Assembly (NCBI RefSeq): GCF_019145435.1
Contig: NZ_JAHSTS010000001.1
Span: 337,501-401,500, forward strand
DNA: 64,000 nucleotides
Direction of reading: 5' to 3'
From: Pseudomonas ekonensis
Lineage (GTDB): Bacteria > Pseudomonadota > Gammaproteobacteria > Pseudomonadales > Pseudomonadaceae
The notes beneath the pieces are model-generated. The model was not told the DNA's origin. It did not search any database and saw only the letters and a program-made list of their open reading frames with translations. This document shows, piece after piece, positions 11,767-19,803 of the stretch (the stretch's first letter is position 1; each line of letters opens with the position of its first letter). The translations under genes and the position numbers were made by a program.

Positions 11767-12558
11767 TTGCTTATCGAGTCCCGCCGCCGCGCCTATCTGA
11801 ACGCCATGCAGGTGGTCAACTGGCTGCCGCGCACCGAATTGCCCTTTGCCGCGCCGTCGCGGCCCGAGTTGCTGGAGACGCCAGAGCCCGAGGTCGAGGC
11901 CGTGGCGCCGGTGCTGCCGGCCGCTGCGGCACACGCTCCGGCGCAACCGGCCGCGCGCCCGGCCGAGCGGATGAAGATCGAAGTGCCGCGCCCGACGCCG
12001 GCCACCGGCCGGCCCGCCGCCAAACCGGCGGAGGACGCCGAGGAGGCGCCACCGGTCGTGCGCCCCGCACCGGTGCCGCCGCCGCGTTTCGCCCTGCAGC
12101 TGCTGCGGGCCGGGCGATGCTTGCTGCTGGTCGAGCTGCCCACCGGCGAGCCGTTCCAGTCCCGGGATCCGGCCTACCTGCTGCTCAAGGACATGCTGCG
12201 CGCCGCCGGCCTGCCGGACGCCCCGCAGATCGTCGGCGAGCCGGTGCGCTGGCCGCTGCTGGTGCGCAGTTCGATGGATCAGGGGCCGGAGGCGGCCCGG
12301 GATTTCGTCCAGGGGTTCCTGTCGGTGCGCATGGAGGAAGCGCCGTGTGCGTTTGTGTGGCTGATCGGTCTGCCGGCGGTGCGGTTTGCCGGCGAGGCGG
12401 ACGCCGAGGCGTTCAACCGCGAACTGCAGATCGAAGGGCTCGGCCCGGCCTGGGCGTTGCCGGGCCTGGAACTGTTGATGGAAGAGCCGCAGCGCAAGGG
12501 CGCCGTGTGGCAAGCCATGCGCCGGCTGATGGCGCGCTGGAAAGAATCGAATGAGTGA
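11767..12558 (+). CDS. holD: DNA polymerase III psi subunit (HolD)
   Basis: A 263-residue protein immediately upstream of rimI. The rimI neighbour is the conserved position of holD in E. coli, and the P. aeruginosa orthologous position encodes the psi subunit, which links the clamp loader to single-strand binding protein through chi. The N-terminus (LIESRRRAYLNAMQVVNWLPR) probably carries the chi-binding peptide. Residues about 30-105 form a Pro/Ala-rich linker and the folded domain is C-terminal (about 110-263). It is nearly twice the E. coli length (137). The start appears to be TTG at 11767; the first in-frame ATG (11806) would remove the conserved N-terminal peptide. Assignment rests on synteny, because psi sequences diverge strongly. 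Confidence 0.78.
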   Translation: MLIESRRRAYLNAMQVVNWLPRTELPFAAPSRPELLETPEPEVEAVAPVLPAAAAHAPAQPAARPAERMKIEVPRPTPATGRPAAKPAEDAEEAPPVVRPAPVPPPRFALQLLRAGRCLLLVELPTGEPFQSRDPAYLLLKDMLRAAGLPDAPQIVGEPVRWPLLVRSSMDQGPEAARDFVQGFLSVRMEEAPCAFVWLIGLPAVRFAGEADAEAFNRELQIEGLGPAWALPGLELLMEEPQRKGAVWQAMRRLMARWKESNE

Positions 12559-13003
12559 CGCTGTATCGTTCCGCCCGATGACCGAGGCGGACCTGGACGC
12601 TGTGCTGAAGATCGAATACGCGGCGTACAGCCACCCGTGGACCCGCGGGATCTTTCTCGACGGGCTGGGCAAGTACCAGATCTGGCTGATGTTCGAAGGC
12701 CAGCAGCAGGTCGGTCACGGGGTTGTCCAGATCATCCTGGACGAGGCGCACCTGCTGAACATCACGGTCAAGCCCGAAAACCAGGGCCGCGGCCTGGGGC
12801 TCAAACTGCTGGAGCACCTGATGTCCCGCGCCTACGCAGCCGAGGCGCGGGAATGTTTCCTGGAGGTGCGCGACAGCAACACCGCGGCGTTCCGCCTGTA
12901 CGAGCGCTACGGCTTCAACGAGGTCGGCCGGCGCCGGGACTACTACCCGGCGGTGGGCGGACGCGAGGACGCCGTGGTGATGGTCTGCACGCTGGTTGAC
13001 TGA
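12551..13003 (+). CDS. rimI: Ribosomal protein S18-alanine N-acetyltransferase RimI
   Basis: A 150-residue GNAT-family acetyltransferase that in E. coli acetylates the N-terminal alanine of ribosomal protein S18. The acetyl-CoA binding motif A is seen as VKPENQGRGLGLKLL near residues 77-91. The characteristic NTAAFRLYERYGF motif is near 115-127. Length equals that of E. coli RimI. Its ATG overlaps the holD stop by 8 nt, so the pair is translationally coupled. Confidence 0.93.
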   Translation: MSDAVSFRPMTEADLDAVLKIEYAAYSHPWTRGIFLDGLGKYQIWLMFEGQQQVGHGVVQIILDEAHLLNITVKPENQGRGLGLKLLEHLMSRAYAAEARECFLEVRDSNTAAFRLYERYGFNEVGRRRDYYPAVGGREDAVVMVCTLVD

Positions 13004-13033
13004 CCTCTGGGGCCACAGGTGGCCTGCATGGTC

Positions 13034-13438
13034 TCAGCGTTTGCGGTCCAGCGGGTCGCGCCTGGCCAGCTCCGCCTCGTCCGGCCCTTCGCCGGCGCCG
13101 ATGTCCCGGCTGTCGACGATGCTCAAGTCCCAGTCCGCCGGATCGTCCCGGCCGGCCTCATGGGCATCCCTGGCGCCGTCTTCGCGGATCAGGGTCTGCG
13201 GGCTCAGGTCATCGTCGGTGGGCTGATGGTCGTCGACAGACGCGCCGGTCAGGCCCGCTTCACGGACCCGGCGGCGGGGCATCAGTTGTTCGCGCTCCCG
13301 GGCCGGCAGTTCGTCGCCGATCTTCGCGTCCGGCAGTTCGTCGTCGAAATCCAGCTCATGCACCGAGCCCATGCGGTCTTGGGTATCATCGATCGGCGCC
13401 GGCTGCGCCGCGTCGAAGGGGCGTCGTGAGTCGTTCAT
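13034..13438 (-). CDS. Acidic hydrophilic protein of unknown function
   Basis: A 134-residue protein rich in Asp, Glu and Arg with no hydrophobic segment and no motif I recognise. The middle contains REREQLMPRRRVREAG, and the rest looks disordered. It sits convergent to rimI, and its start is divergent from the carbonic anhydrase gene, 147 bp away. A homologue at the equivalent P. aeruginosa position is likely from gene order. No function is proposed. Confidence 0.7.
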   Translation of the reverse strand: MNDSRRPFDAAQPAPIDDTQDRMGSVHELDFDDELPDAKIGDELPAREREQLMPRRRVREAGLTGASVDDHQPTDDDLSPQTLIREDGARDAHEAGRDDPADWDLSIVDSRDIGAGEGPDEAELARRDPLDRKR

Positions 13439-13585
13439 GGCAATTCCTCGTACTATGCTGTGGGCCTTATCTGGGTGGACTCACCGGGCACCCGAGAAAT
13501 TCCGATGAAAACACTTGCCGCGCATCCGTGACCCCGACCGGCGGTCGTCTGTCACACCCACGCATCTTTCTTGAGGCCTTACAGC

Positions 13586-14230
13586 ATGCATGACTTACAA
13601 GACCTGATTGATAACAACGAGCGTTGGGCTGACGCGATCACCAAGGAAGACCCGGATTTCTTCGCCAAGCTGGCCCGCCAGCAGACGCCGGAATATCTGT
13701 GGATCGGCTGCTCCGACGCACGGGTGCCGGCCAACGAGATCGTCGGCATGCTGCCGGGCGATCTGTTCGTGCACCGCAACGTCGCCAACGTGGTGCTGCA
13801 CACCGACCTCAACTGCCTGTCGGTGATCCAGTACGCGGTGGACGTGCTCAAGGTCAAGCACATCCTGGTGACCGGCCACTACGGCTGCGGCGGTGTGCGG
13901 GCCTCGATGCAGGACCGCCAGTTCGGCCTGATCGACGGCTGGCTGCGTTCGATCCGCGACCTGTACTACGAGAAGCGCGAAGAGATCGCCAAGCTGGCGA
14001 CCGAGGAAGAGCAGGTCGACCGCCTGTGCGAACTCAACGTGATCCAGCAGGTGGCCAACGTCGCCCACACCAGCATCGTGCAGAACGCCTGGCACCGCGG
14101 CCAGAGCCTGTCGGTGCACGGCTGCATCTACGGCATCAAGGACGGTCGCTGGAAGAGCCTGAACACCACCATCAGCGGTTTCGAGCAACTGCCGCCGCAG
14201 TACCGCCTGCGTCCGGTCGGGGCGCCGTGA
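13586..14230 (+). CDS. can: Beta-class carbonic anhydrase
   Basis: A 214-residue beta-carbonic anhydrase that interconverts CO2 and bicarbonate. The zinc ligands are visible as C42-x-D44-x-R46 (GCSDARVP) and H98-x2-C101 (GHYGCGG). Start ATG 13586 gives MHDLQDLIDNN, matching the usual N-terminus of the Can family; a TTG at 13571 is in frame but unlikely. It stands alone, convergent with the SET-like gene 8 nt downstream. It probably supplies bicarbonate for carboxylation reactions at ambient CO2, which is the known role of E. coli Can. Confidence 0.95.
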   Translation: MHDLQDLIDNNERWADAITKEDPDFFAKLARQQTPEYLWIGCSDARVPANEIVGMLPGDLFVHRNVANVVLHTDLNCLSVIQYAVDVLKVKHILVTGHYGCGGVRASMQDRQFGLIDGWLRSIRDLYYEKREEIAKLATEEEQVDRLCELNVIQQVANVAHTSIVQNAWHRGQSLSVHGCIYGIKDGRWKSLNTTISGFEQLPPQYRLRPVGAP

Positions 14231-14238
14231 CCGCGTGA

Positions 14239-14757
14239 TCAGCGCCGGCGCCTCCAGTCCTGCAGGAAGCGCTGGCCTTGCGGGTTCGGCGGTTCGTCGA
14301 ACCCGGTGATCCAGCCGCGGCAGCGCGGGGCGCCGCAGGTGCAGGCGAACTGGTGCAGCACCTTGCTTTCGGTGACGGCCAGATCGACCGTCAACCGCTC
14401 GCCCGGCGCGATGTCCCTGAGCGCCCACAGCCACAGTTCGCTCATGTCCAGGAACACGTTCGGGTCGCAGGCGTGTCCGATCAGCCCGCAGAATCTGGGG
14501 TCATACAGGTGCACGCCCGGCAGCAACTGCCGGGTCTGCCGGCAGCGGTAGGGCAGCAGTTGCCCCGAGACCCGGCATATACGGCTGATGCGCAGGAATT
14601 CCCTGCGCGCCACGACGGCCGAAGGCAGGCCTTGGGGATCGTGGACGATCTCGAAGTCGTTCCGGGAGGGGAAACCCAGGCGGACCGGCAGCCCCGCGAA
14701 CGGATAGATGCCTTCCGTGTTGCGCGGAGAGGGTCGTTTGACGACGCAACTGTTCAT
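14239..14757 (-). CDS. SET-domain-like protein with post-SET cysteines
   Basis: A 172-residue protein whose C-terminal half resembles the end of a SET methyltransferase domain. GHACDPNVFLD (about residues 101-111) corresponds to NHSCxPN. ALRDIAPGERLTVDL corresponds to the ALRDIxxGExLTxDY strand. FACTCGAPRCRG is a post-SET CxC..C zinc motif. The usual Asn of NHSC is Gly and the catalytic Tyr after LTxD is Leu, so methyltransferase activity is doubtful. The start at ATG 14757 is preceded by AGGGACGG. A longer frame begins at 14916 but lacks a good ribosome site. Substrate is unknown. Confidence 0.72.
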   Translation of the reverse strand: MNSCVVKRPSPRNTEGIYPFAGLPVRLGFPSRNDFEIVHDPQGLPSAVVARREFLRISRICRVSGQLLPYRCRQTRQLLPGVHLYDPRFCGLIGHACDPNVFLDMSELWLWALRDIAPGERLTVDLAVTESKVLHQFACTCGAPRCRGWITGFDEPPNPQGQRFLQDWRRRR

Positions 14758-14862
14758 AACCGTCCCTGTCGATGGTCGTGGTGATTCCTCAAAACCGACG
14801 TCCTGTCGGTACTGTTCCGTTGATTGGATCCAATGTTCTCGCGGGCGGCCCGACAGGTCTAC

Positions 14863-14878
14863 TGTCAGATCTGACAGG
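14863..14878. promoter_or_regulatory. Perfect 16-bp palindrome upstream of the SET-like gene
   Basis: CTGTCAGATCTGACAG is a perfect dyad about 106 bp upstream of the SET-like start codon, in the 178-bp gap between that gene and the exported protein gene. A second near-palindrome (GTCAGCC-TT-GGCTGAC) lies near 14900. The first could be an operator; the second may be a weak terminator stem. Confidence 0.35.
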
Positions 14879-14935
14879 CGAAATGGACGCATCCTTGCGT
14901 CAGCCTTGGCTGACACAAGGGGCGTCGAGCGTGCC

Positions 14936-16108
14936 TTACAGGTGCGGGGCGGGTTGGGCGGTGGCCGGCAGCGGTTCCTTCAGGGCCTTGAGCTGCGTCT
15001 TGATCGGCGCGGTGGCGCACTTGGCCGCCGCCTGTTCCGGGGTGAGGTTGCGGATCGAGGTGTAGAACAGCTCGCAAGTCTTGACCTTCTGCGTGACTTG
15101 CCAGGTCTGGGTGCAGCTGTTGAGCAGGGTCTTCGGATCGCTGCCCGGCTTGCTGCCCATGCCCGCCTGCCAGCAGGCGGCGCTCAGGTCCTGGCCCATC
15201 ACCTTGAGGCCGGCCGCGTCGGCCTTGGCCTGGGCGTCGTCGCCGGTGTAGGTTTGCGGATCCGCTGCGTACCAGATGTAGCTCGGGTGGTTGGAGCCCA
15301 GCACCGGCACTTTCACGCCGTCGCTCGGGCTGATGGTCGCCAGGCCCAGCACGCTCACGGTCTGGCCGTACTGCTGCTTGATCCAGTTACGCACCGGCGC
15401 GCCGAAGGCCACCATCGGCAACGCGGCACCGTTGGCGCTCACGCTGACCTGCTTGACCATGGTGGTCTGGTAGTCCTTGAAGTAGTCGTAGACGCCTTCC
15501 AGGTCCTTGCCGGCGCTGGCGGGCGCGGCGATCGGGGCGATGTCGACGATGGTCTGGTAGGCCGGGGTCTGGTCGGCGGGGATGCCGTTGTCGGTCAGCA
15601 GCGCCGCCCAGCGGTCGGTGGTGTTGGAGCGCAGGTAGTCCTGGGCCTGGGTCAGCGAATAGTCCGGCGGGAAGTGCAGCAGCTCGACGCTCTTGCGGTT
15701 CTCCAGGGCCATGCCCAGCGGCAGGAACAGGTACCAGCTGTAGGCCCACTTGCCGTCGGCGTTGAGCTTGCTGGCGCCGGTGTAGGCCAGGTCGCCGGCG
15801 TCCAGCAGGGCGGACAGCGGCTTGTCGTAGCCCTGCGGCACGCCGCTGATCTCGGCGTAGAGCTGATCGTTGTCGGTCTTCACCAGCACCTTGGCGTCGG
15901 CGTACCCGTCGCGCTGCACGCTTTGGGTCAGGTAGTGCGACACGGTCTGTTCCAGCGTCCAGTTGCGGAAACAGATCACGCTGCAGTTGTTGGGGTAGGC
16001 GAAGAGGCGGGTGACGCGTTCGGTGCTGCCCAGCTTCAGGTCGACATCGGCGTGGGCCGCCGCGCTGAGGGTCAGCGCGGCGAGAGTGAGTCCTGCGAGT
16101 TTGAACAT
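14936..16108 (-). CDS. Exported protein of unknown function
   Basis: A 390-residue protein with a clear signal peptide (MFKLAGLTLAALTLSAAAHA, cleavage after AHA near residue 20). The mature part has several cysteines (for example NNCSVICFRNW near 40 and the C-terminal pairs around 320-375) suggesting disulfides in the periplasm. I recognise no catalytic motif. It lies 116 nt downstream of the Tat-exported phosphatase gene on the same strand, so the two may be co-expressed. The upstream extension to 16528 is antisense to or overlaps the phosphatase gene and is not real. Confidence 0.72.
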   Translation of the reverse strand: MFKLAGLTLAALTLSAAAHADVDLKLGSTERVTRLFAYPNNCSVICFRNWTLEQTVSHYLTQSVQRDGYADAKVLVKTDNDQLYAEISGVPQGYDKPLSALLDAGDLAYTGASKLNADGKWAYSWYLFLPLGMALENRKSVELLHFPPDYSLTQAQDYLRSNTTDRWAALLTDNGIPADQTPAYQTIVDIAPIAAPASAGKDLEGVYDYFKDYQTTMVKQVSVSANGAALPMVAFGAPVRNWIKQQYGQTVSVLGLATISPSDGVKVPVLGSNHPSYIWYAADPQTYTGDDAQAKADAAGLKVMGQDLSAACWQAGMGSKPGSDPKTLLNSCTQTWQVTQKVKTCELFYTSIRNLTPEQAAAKCATAPIKTQLKALKEPLPATAQPAPHL

Positions 16109-16224
16109 GCTCAGATCCTTTTCAGCGTGGATCCCGGAGATGGGATGCGTGCCATATTGGATCAGCCGTACGGCGCAGAGAAGCGCCCGCACGGAGTTTT
16201 TTTGCAGGCCCCCAGGCGCTGTCC

Positions 16225-17925
16225 TCAGGCCGGAAAACGCAGGGCGGCGGTCAGGTCGCCCAACGGTTTCTGGCCCCGGGCGGCCATGGCTTCGTCGCGT
16301 TGCCTGAGCCCGTCGAGCTTCTCCAGCCGGAACACCCGGGTGATCAGGCGCAGGATCGAGGCGGTGTCGTACACCGTATGATCCACCGTGCCCTTGCGGG
16401 CGAACGGCGACACCACCAGCGCCGGCACCCGGGAACCGGGGCCCCAGCGGTCGCCCTTGGGCGGCGCGACGTGGTCCCACCAGCCGCCGTTCTCGTCGAC
16501 CGTGACGATCACCACCATGTTTTTCCATTGCGGACTTTCCTGCAGCACCTTCAGGGCCCTGGCGATGTGGCGGTCGCCGGAGGCCACGTCGGCGTAGCCG
16601 GCATGCATGTTCAGGTTGCCCTGGGGCTTGTAGAAACTCACGGCCGGCAGCTTGCCGGCCTCGGCGTCGGCGAAGAATCGGTTGCTGCCCGACTCGTCGC
16701 CCAGGCCTGCGTCACGCAGGCGCCGGGCGCGCTCTTCGGGGTTCTCCGGGCCCTGCTGGCGGAAGTAGTTGAACGGCTGGTGGTGGTACTGGAAGTTCGG
16801 GATCTTGGGGATGCCGCCCGAGTCCTTGTACTGATCCAGCGTCGCTTGCCAGGCGCCGGCGTACCAGGCCCAGTCGATGTTGCGCTTGGAGAGCTTGTCG
16901 CCGATGTGTTCGTGGGTCTGGGGCACCAGGACGTTCGGCAGGTCCGGCCTGGAGTAGGCCGGCCGCTCCGGGTCGCGGATCCAGGTGGGCCAGTACGGCG
17001 GCGCCAGGGTGTTCACGGCATAGCCGTCCGGCGTCAGCGCGCTCGGGCCGAACTGCGGCGGGCCGGTCATGGCGCTGGCCGGGGACTGCTCCAGCGGCTT
17101 GAGGCGCGGGTCGGCGGGGTCCTCGCTCTGCAGGGACGCGATCTGACCTTTGGCCACCGATTCGGCGGCATGCGGGTAGAACGGCGCGGTGGCGCTGATC
17201 AGGTACTGGTGGTTGAGGAACGAGCCGCCGAAAGCGCCCTGGAAGAAGTTGTCGCACAGCACGAATTCCCGGGCGACGTCCCACAGGCGCAGGGAATAGC
17301 GGCTCTGTGCGTAGTGGCCCATGGTCAGGCCGCCCGAGTCGGCCCAGGCCACGAAGCCGTCGTTCTTGCCGCCGTTGATCTGCATCTGGTTCTGGTAGAA
17401 CACGTGCCACAGGTCACGGGTCACCAGGCCCAGCGGCAAGTCTTCGGCGTTCGGCCCTTTGAGGGCGAACGGTGCGTTGGGCAGGTTTTCCTGGAACTGC
17501 ACGGCGGTGGGGTACGTCACGCCGTCCAGGGTCTGCGGGCCGGTCTGCAGGACGCCGCCCCAGGCGGGCGGCAGGGCCGGCAGCAGGCTGCCGTCACGGT
17601 CGCGCTGCTGGTAGTCGGCGGGCTTGAGGGCCGACAGCGGTCGCTCGACGCCCGGGAAGTCGCCGAACAGGTTGTTGAAGCTGCGGTTCTCGGCGTAGAT
17701 CACCACCACGGTCTTCACGTGCGCTTGCAGGGCCTTGTCCAGTTCGGCCGCCGACAGCGGACGTTCGTCCGGCTTGCCCGGTTCATCGCCGCGGTTGCCG
17801 CAGGCCGCCAGCGTCGCGCCGGCGCCGAGCACCGCCACACCGCCGAGGAAGCGGCGTCGGCTGGTGTCGGCAGGAAGGTCGTTGTCGGGGGAGGGCGGGA
17901 CGCTGTCGTTTGTGTCGTCGTTCAT
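16225..17925 (-). CDS. acpA: AcpA/phospholipase C family phosphoesterase, Tat-exported
   Basis: A 566-residue member of the phosphoesterase family that includes bacterial phospholipase C and Francisella AcpA. A twin-arginine signal is present (SRRRFLGGVAVLGAGATLAAC, about residues 22-42), with a possible lipobox. The family N-terminal metal-site motif is VVIYAENRSFNNLFGDFPG near residue 75. The C-terminal motif is TVDENGGWWDHVAPP near 475. It should hydrolyse phosphomonoesters or phosphodiesters outside the cytoplasm. An exported unknown protein follows. The substrate (phospholipid head group or free phosphate ester) cannot be told from sequence. Confidence 0.88.
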   Translation of the reverse strand: MNDDTNDSVPPSPDNDLPADTSRRRFLGGVAVLGAGATLAACGNRGDEPGKPDERPLSAAELDKALQAHVKTVVVIYAENRSFNNLFGDFPGVERPLSALKPADYQQRDRDGSLLPALPPAWGGVLQTGPQTLDGVTYPTAVQFQENLPNAPFALKGPNAEDLPLGLVTRDLWHVFYQNQMQINGGKNDGFVAWADSGGLTMGHYAQSRYSLRLWDVAREFVLCDNFFQGAFGGSFLNHQYLISATAPFYPHAAESVAKGQIASLQSEDPADPRLKPLEQSPASAMTGPPQFGPSALTPDGYAVNTLAPPYWPTWIRDPERPAYSRPDLPNVLVPQTHEHIGDKLSKRNIDWAWYAGAWQATLDQYKDSGGIPKIPNFQYHHQPFNYFRQQGPENPEERARRLRDAGLGDESGSNRFFADAEAGKLPAVSFYKPQGNLNMHAGYADVASGDRHIARALKVLQESPQWKNMVVIVTVDENGGWWDHVAPPKGDRWGPGSRVPALVVSPFARKGTVDHTVYDTASILRLITRVFRLEKLDGLRQRDEAMAARGQKPLGDLTAALRFPA

Positions 17926-18083
17926 CTAAAAGCCTGTGCCTGCTTAATTGTTTCAGTATGTTTCTAGCGGACGCTAGCAAGGGAATGTGACGGTTGGGTG
18001 ACCGTCCGCGACGCCAGACCCATCGCTGCGGGAGCGCGGCGTGTCCGCGCGCCCGTCAGGTCCGTGCCCGCCGGTCGAACCGG

Positions 18084-19502
18084 TTACGGCATCACCGGCG
18101 GCAGGTAGGCCAGCGTCGTCCCCAGCGCCCACAGCAACACCAGCACCAGCGGCGTGTGCACCAGCAACTGCACGAACGAGAAGCCGATCAGATCCCGCGC
18201 CTTCAGCCCCAGCACGCCCAGCAGCGGCAGCATGTAGAACGGGTTGATCAGGTTCGGCAGGGCCTCGGCGGCGTTGTAGATCTGCACCGCCCAGCCCAGG
18301 TGGTACTTGAGGTCGTTGGCCACCTGCATCACGTACGGCGCCTCGATGATCCACTTGCCGCCGCCGGACGGGATGAAGAAGCCGAGGATCGCCGAATACA
18401 CGCCCATCAGCAGCGCATAGGTGTCGTGGGAGGCGATGCTGACGAAGAACGTCGAGATGTGATGGGCCAGGGTTTGGGCGTCGGTGCCTTTGACCGTGGT
18501 CATCAGTGCGGCGATGGAGCCGTACAGCGGGAACTGGATCAGCACCCCGGTGGTGGTCGGCACGGCGCGGGCGACCGCGTCGAGGAAGCTGCGCGGACGC
18601 CAGTGCAGCAGCGCGCCGAGCATGATGAACAGGAAGTTGTAGGTGTTCAGCCCGGAGATCGCGGTGATCGCCGGCTTGGTCGAGAACTCGTGGAACAGCC
18701 AGCCGGCCGCCAGCAGCACCAGCACGATGATCAGCAGCGGGCTGTGCTCCAGCCACTCGCCGGGGCGGGTGCGCGGTTGCAGCGGCGGCAGGTTGAAGCT
18801 CGGGTCGATGCCGCAGGCCTGGGCGTCGCGGGCGGAGTTCGGGCCGGGGGCGGTGGCGTAGGCGATGATGATCGACACCACGATCAGCGCCAGCAGCATC
18901 ACCCCGGACTGCCAGAGGAAAATGGTCTGGGTGAACGGGATCACCCCGGTGATCGACAGGATCGACGGCGGCAGGCTGCCGGGGTTGGCCTGCAATTGCG
19001 CGGCCGACGACGACAGGCCCAGCGCCCACACCGCGCCGAGGCCCAGGTAGGCCGCGGCGCCGGCGGCGCGGTAATCCATCTTCAGGTCGCTGCGCCGGGC
19101 CAGGGCGCGCACCAGCAAACCGCCGAACACCAGCGACAGGCCCCAGTTGAGCAACGAGGCGACCATCGAGATCAGCGCGACCCAGGCCACGGCCGAGCGG
19201 CCGTTCCTGGGCAGTCGCGCCAGGCGGTCGATCAGTTTCACGGCGGGCGGCGAGCTGGCGACCACATAACCGCCGATCACCACGAAAGCCATCTGCATGG
19301 TGAACGGGATCAGGCTCCAGAACCCGTCGCCGAACGCCATGGCGGCGTCGGTGGGCTTGGCGCCCATGGCCAGGGTGGCCAGGGTCACGATGATCACGGC
19401 GAGCGCGGCGAACACCCAGGAGTCGGGAAACCAGCGTTCGGCAAAGCTTGCGCAGCGCAGGGCAAAGCGGGCGGAGCGGCTATCTTCGATGTCAACGGCC
19501 AC
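18084..19502 (-). CDS. atoE: Short-chain fatty acid transporter (AtoE family)
   Basis: A 472-residue polytopic membrane protein of the AtoE family, which imports short-chain fatty acids such as butyrate or acetoacetate. Many hydrophobic helices span the length, and conserved segments include FVVIGGYVVASSPP near residue 75 and the SGGGKWIIEAPY loop near 385. No ato CoA-transferase or thiolase genes are adjacent here, so it stands alone between intergenic regions of 158 and 301 bp. Confidence 0.88.
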   Translation of the reverse strand: MAVDIEDSRSARFALRCASFAERWFPDSWVFAALAVIIVTLATLAMGAKPTDAAMAFGDGFWSLIPFTMQMAFVVIGGYVVASSPPAVKLIDRLARLPRNGRSAVAWVALISMVASLLNWGLSLVFGGLLVRALARRSDLKMDYRAAGAAAYLGLGAVWALGLSSSAAQLQANPGSLPPSILSITGVIPFTQTIFLWQSGVMLLALIVVSIIIAYATAPGPNSARDAQACGIDPSFNLPPLQPRTRPGEWLEHSPLLIIVLVLLAAGWLFHEFSTKPAITAISGLNTYNFLFIMLGALLHWRPRSFLDAVARAVPTTTGVLIQFPLYGSIAALMTTVKGTDAQTLAHHISTFFVSIASHDTYALLMGVYSAILGFFIPSGGGKWIIEAPYVMQVANDLKYHLGWAVQIYNAAEALPNLINPFYMLPLLGVLGLKARDLIGFSFVQLLVHTPLVLVLLWALGTTLAYLPPVMP

Positions 19503-19803
19503 GGGAATACCTCGGATTCTTATGTTTATTGTGATCCGTCAGAAGCGCCGCGCCCCCGGTAGGAGCGGGCTTGCCCGAGAAGGCGTGGCATCGATGCCGG
19601 ATGCCACGGCCTCTTCGCGGGCAAGCCCGCTGCCACGGCGTGTCTGGCGTGGTGTCTGCGGACAGGCCCCAACAGTAAATCAGGCGCCGGCCTTTCCGTG
19701 AGCAGGTTTTGCAAAACCGGGACTATGGTCTAACGGGTTGTCCCCCGGCCCGTTTGCGTAGACCATGGGCGCCCCGGTTTTTGCCGCTGCCCGAGCCCCT
19801 GTC
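19503..19803. other. Intergenic region with REP element and divergent promoters
   Basis: This 301-bp gap separates the divergent atoE-like and MFS genes. It contains the atoE leader and the REP hairpin described at 19564-19631. No further gene is supported. Confidence 0.6.
19564..19631. repeat. REP element, nested inverted repeats
   Basis: AGCGGGCTTGCCCG (19564-19577) is repeated inverted as CGGGCAAGCCCGCT (19618-19631), with an inner dyad CGTGGCAT / ATGCCACG. This is the classic Pseudomonas repetitive extragenic palindrome arranged as an inverted pair. Confidence 0.85.
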
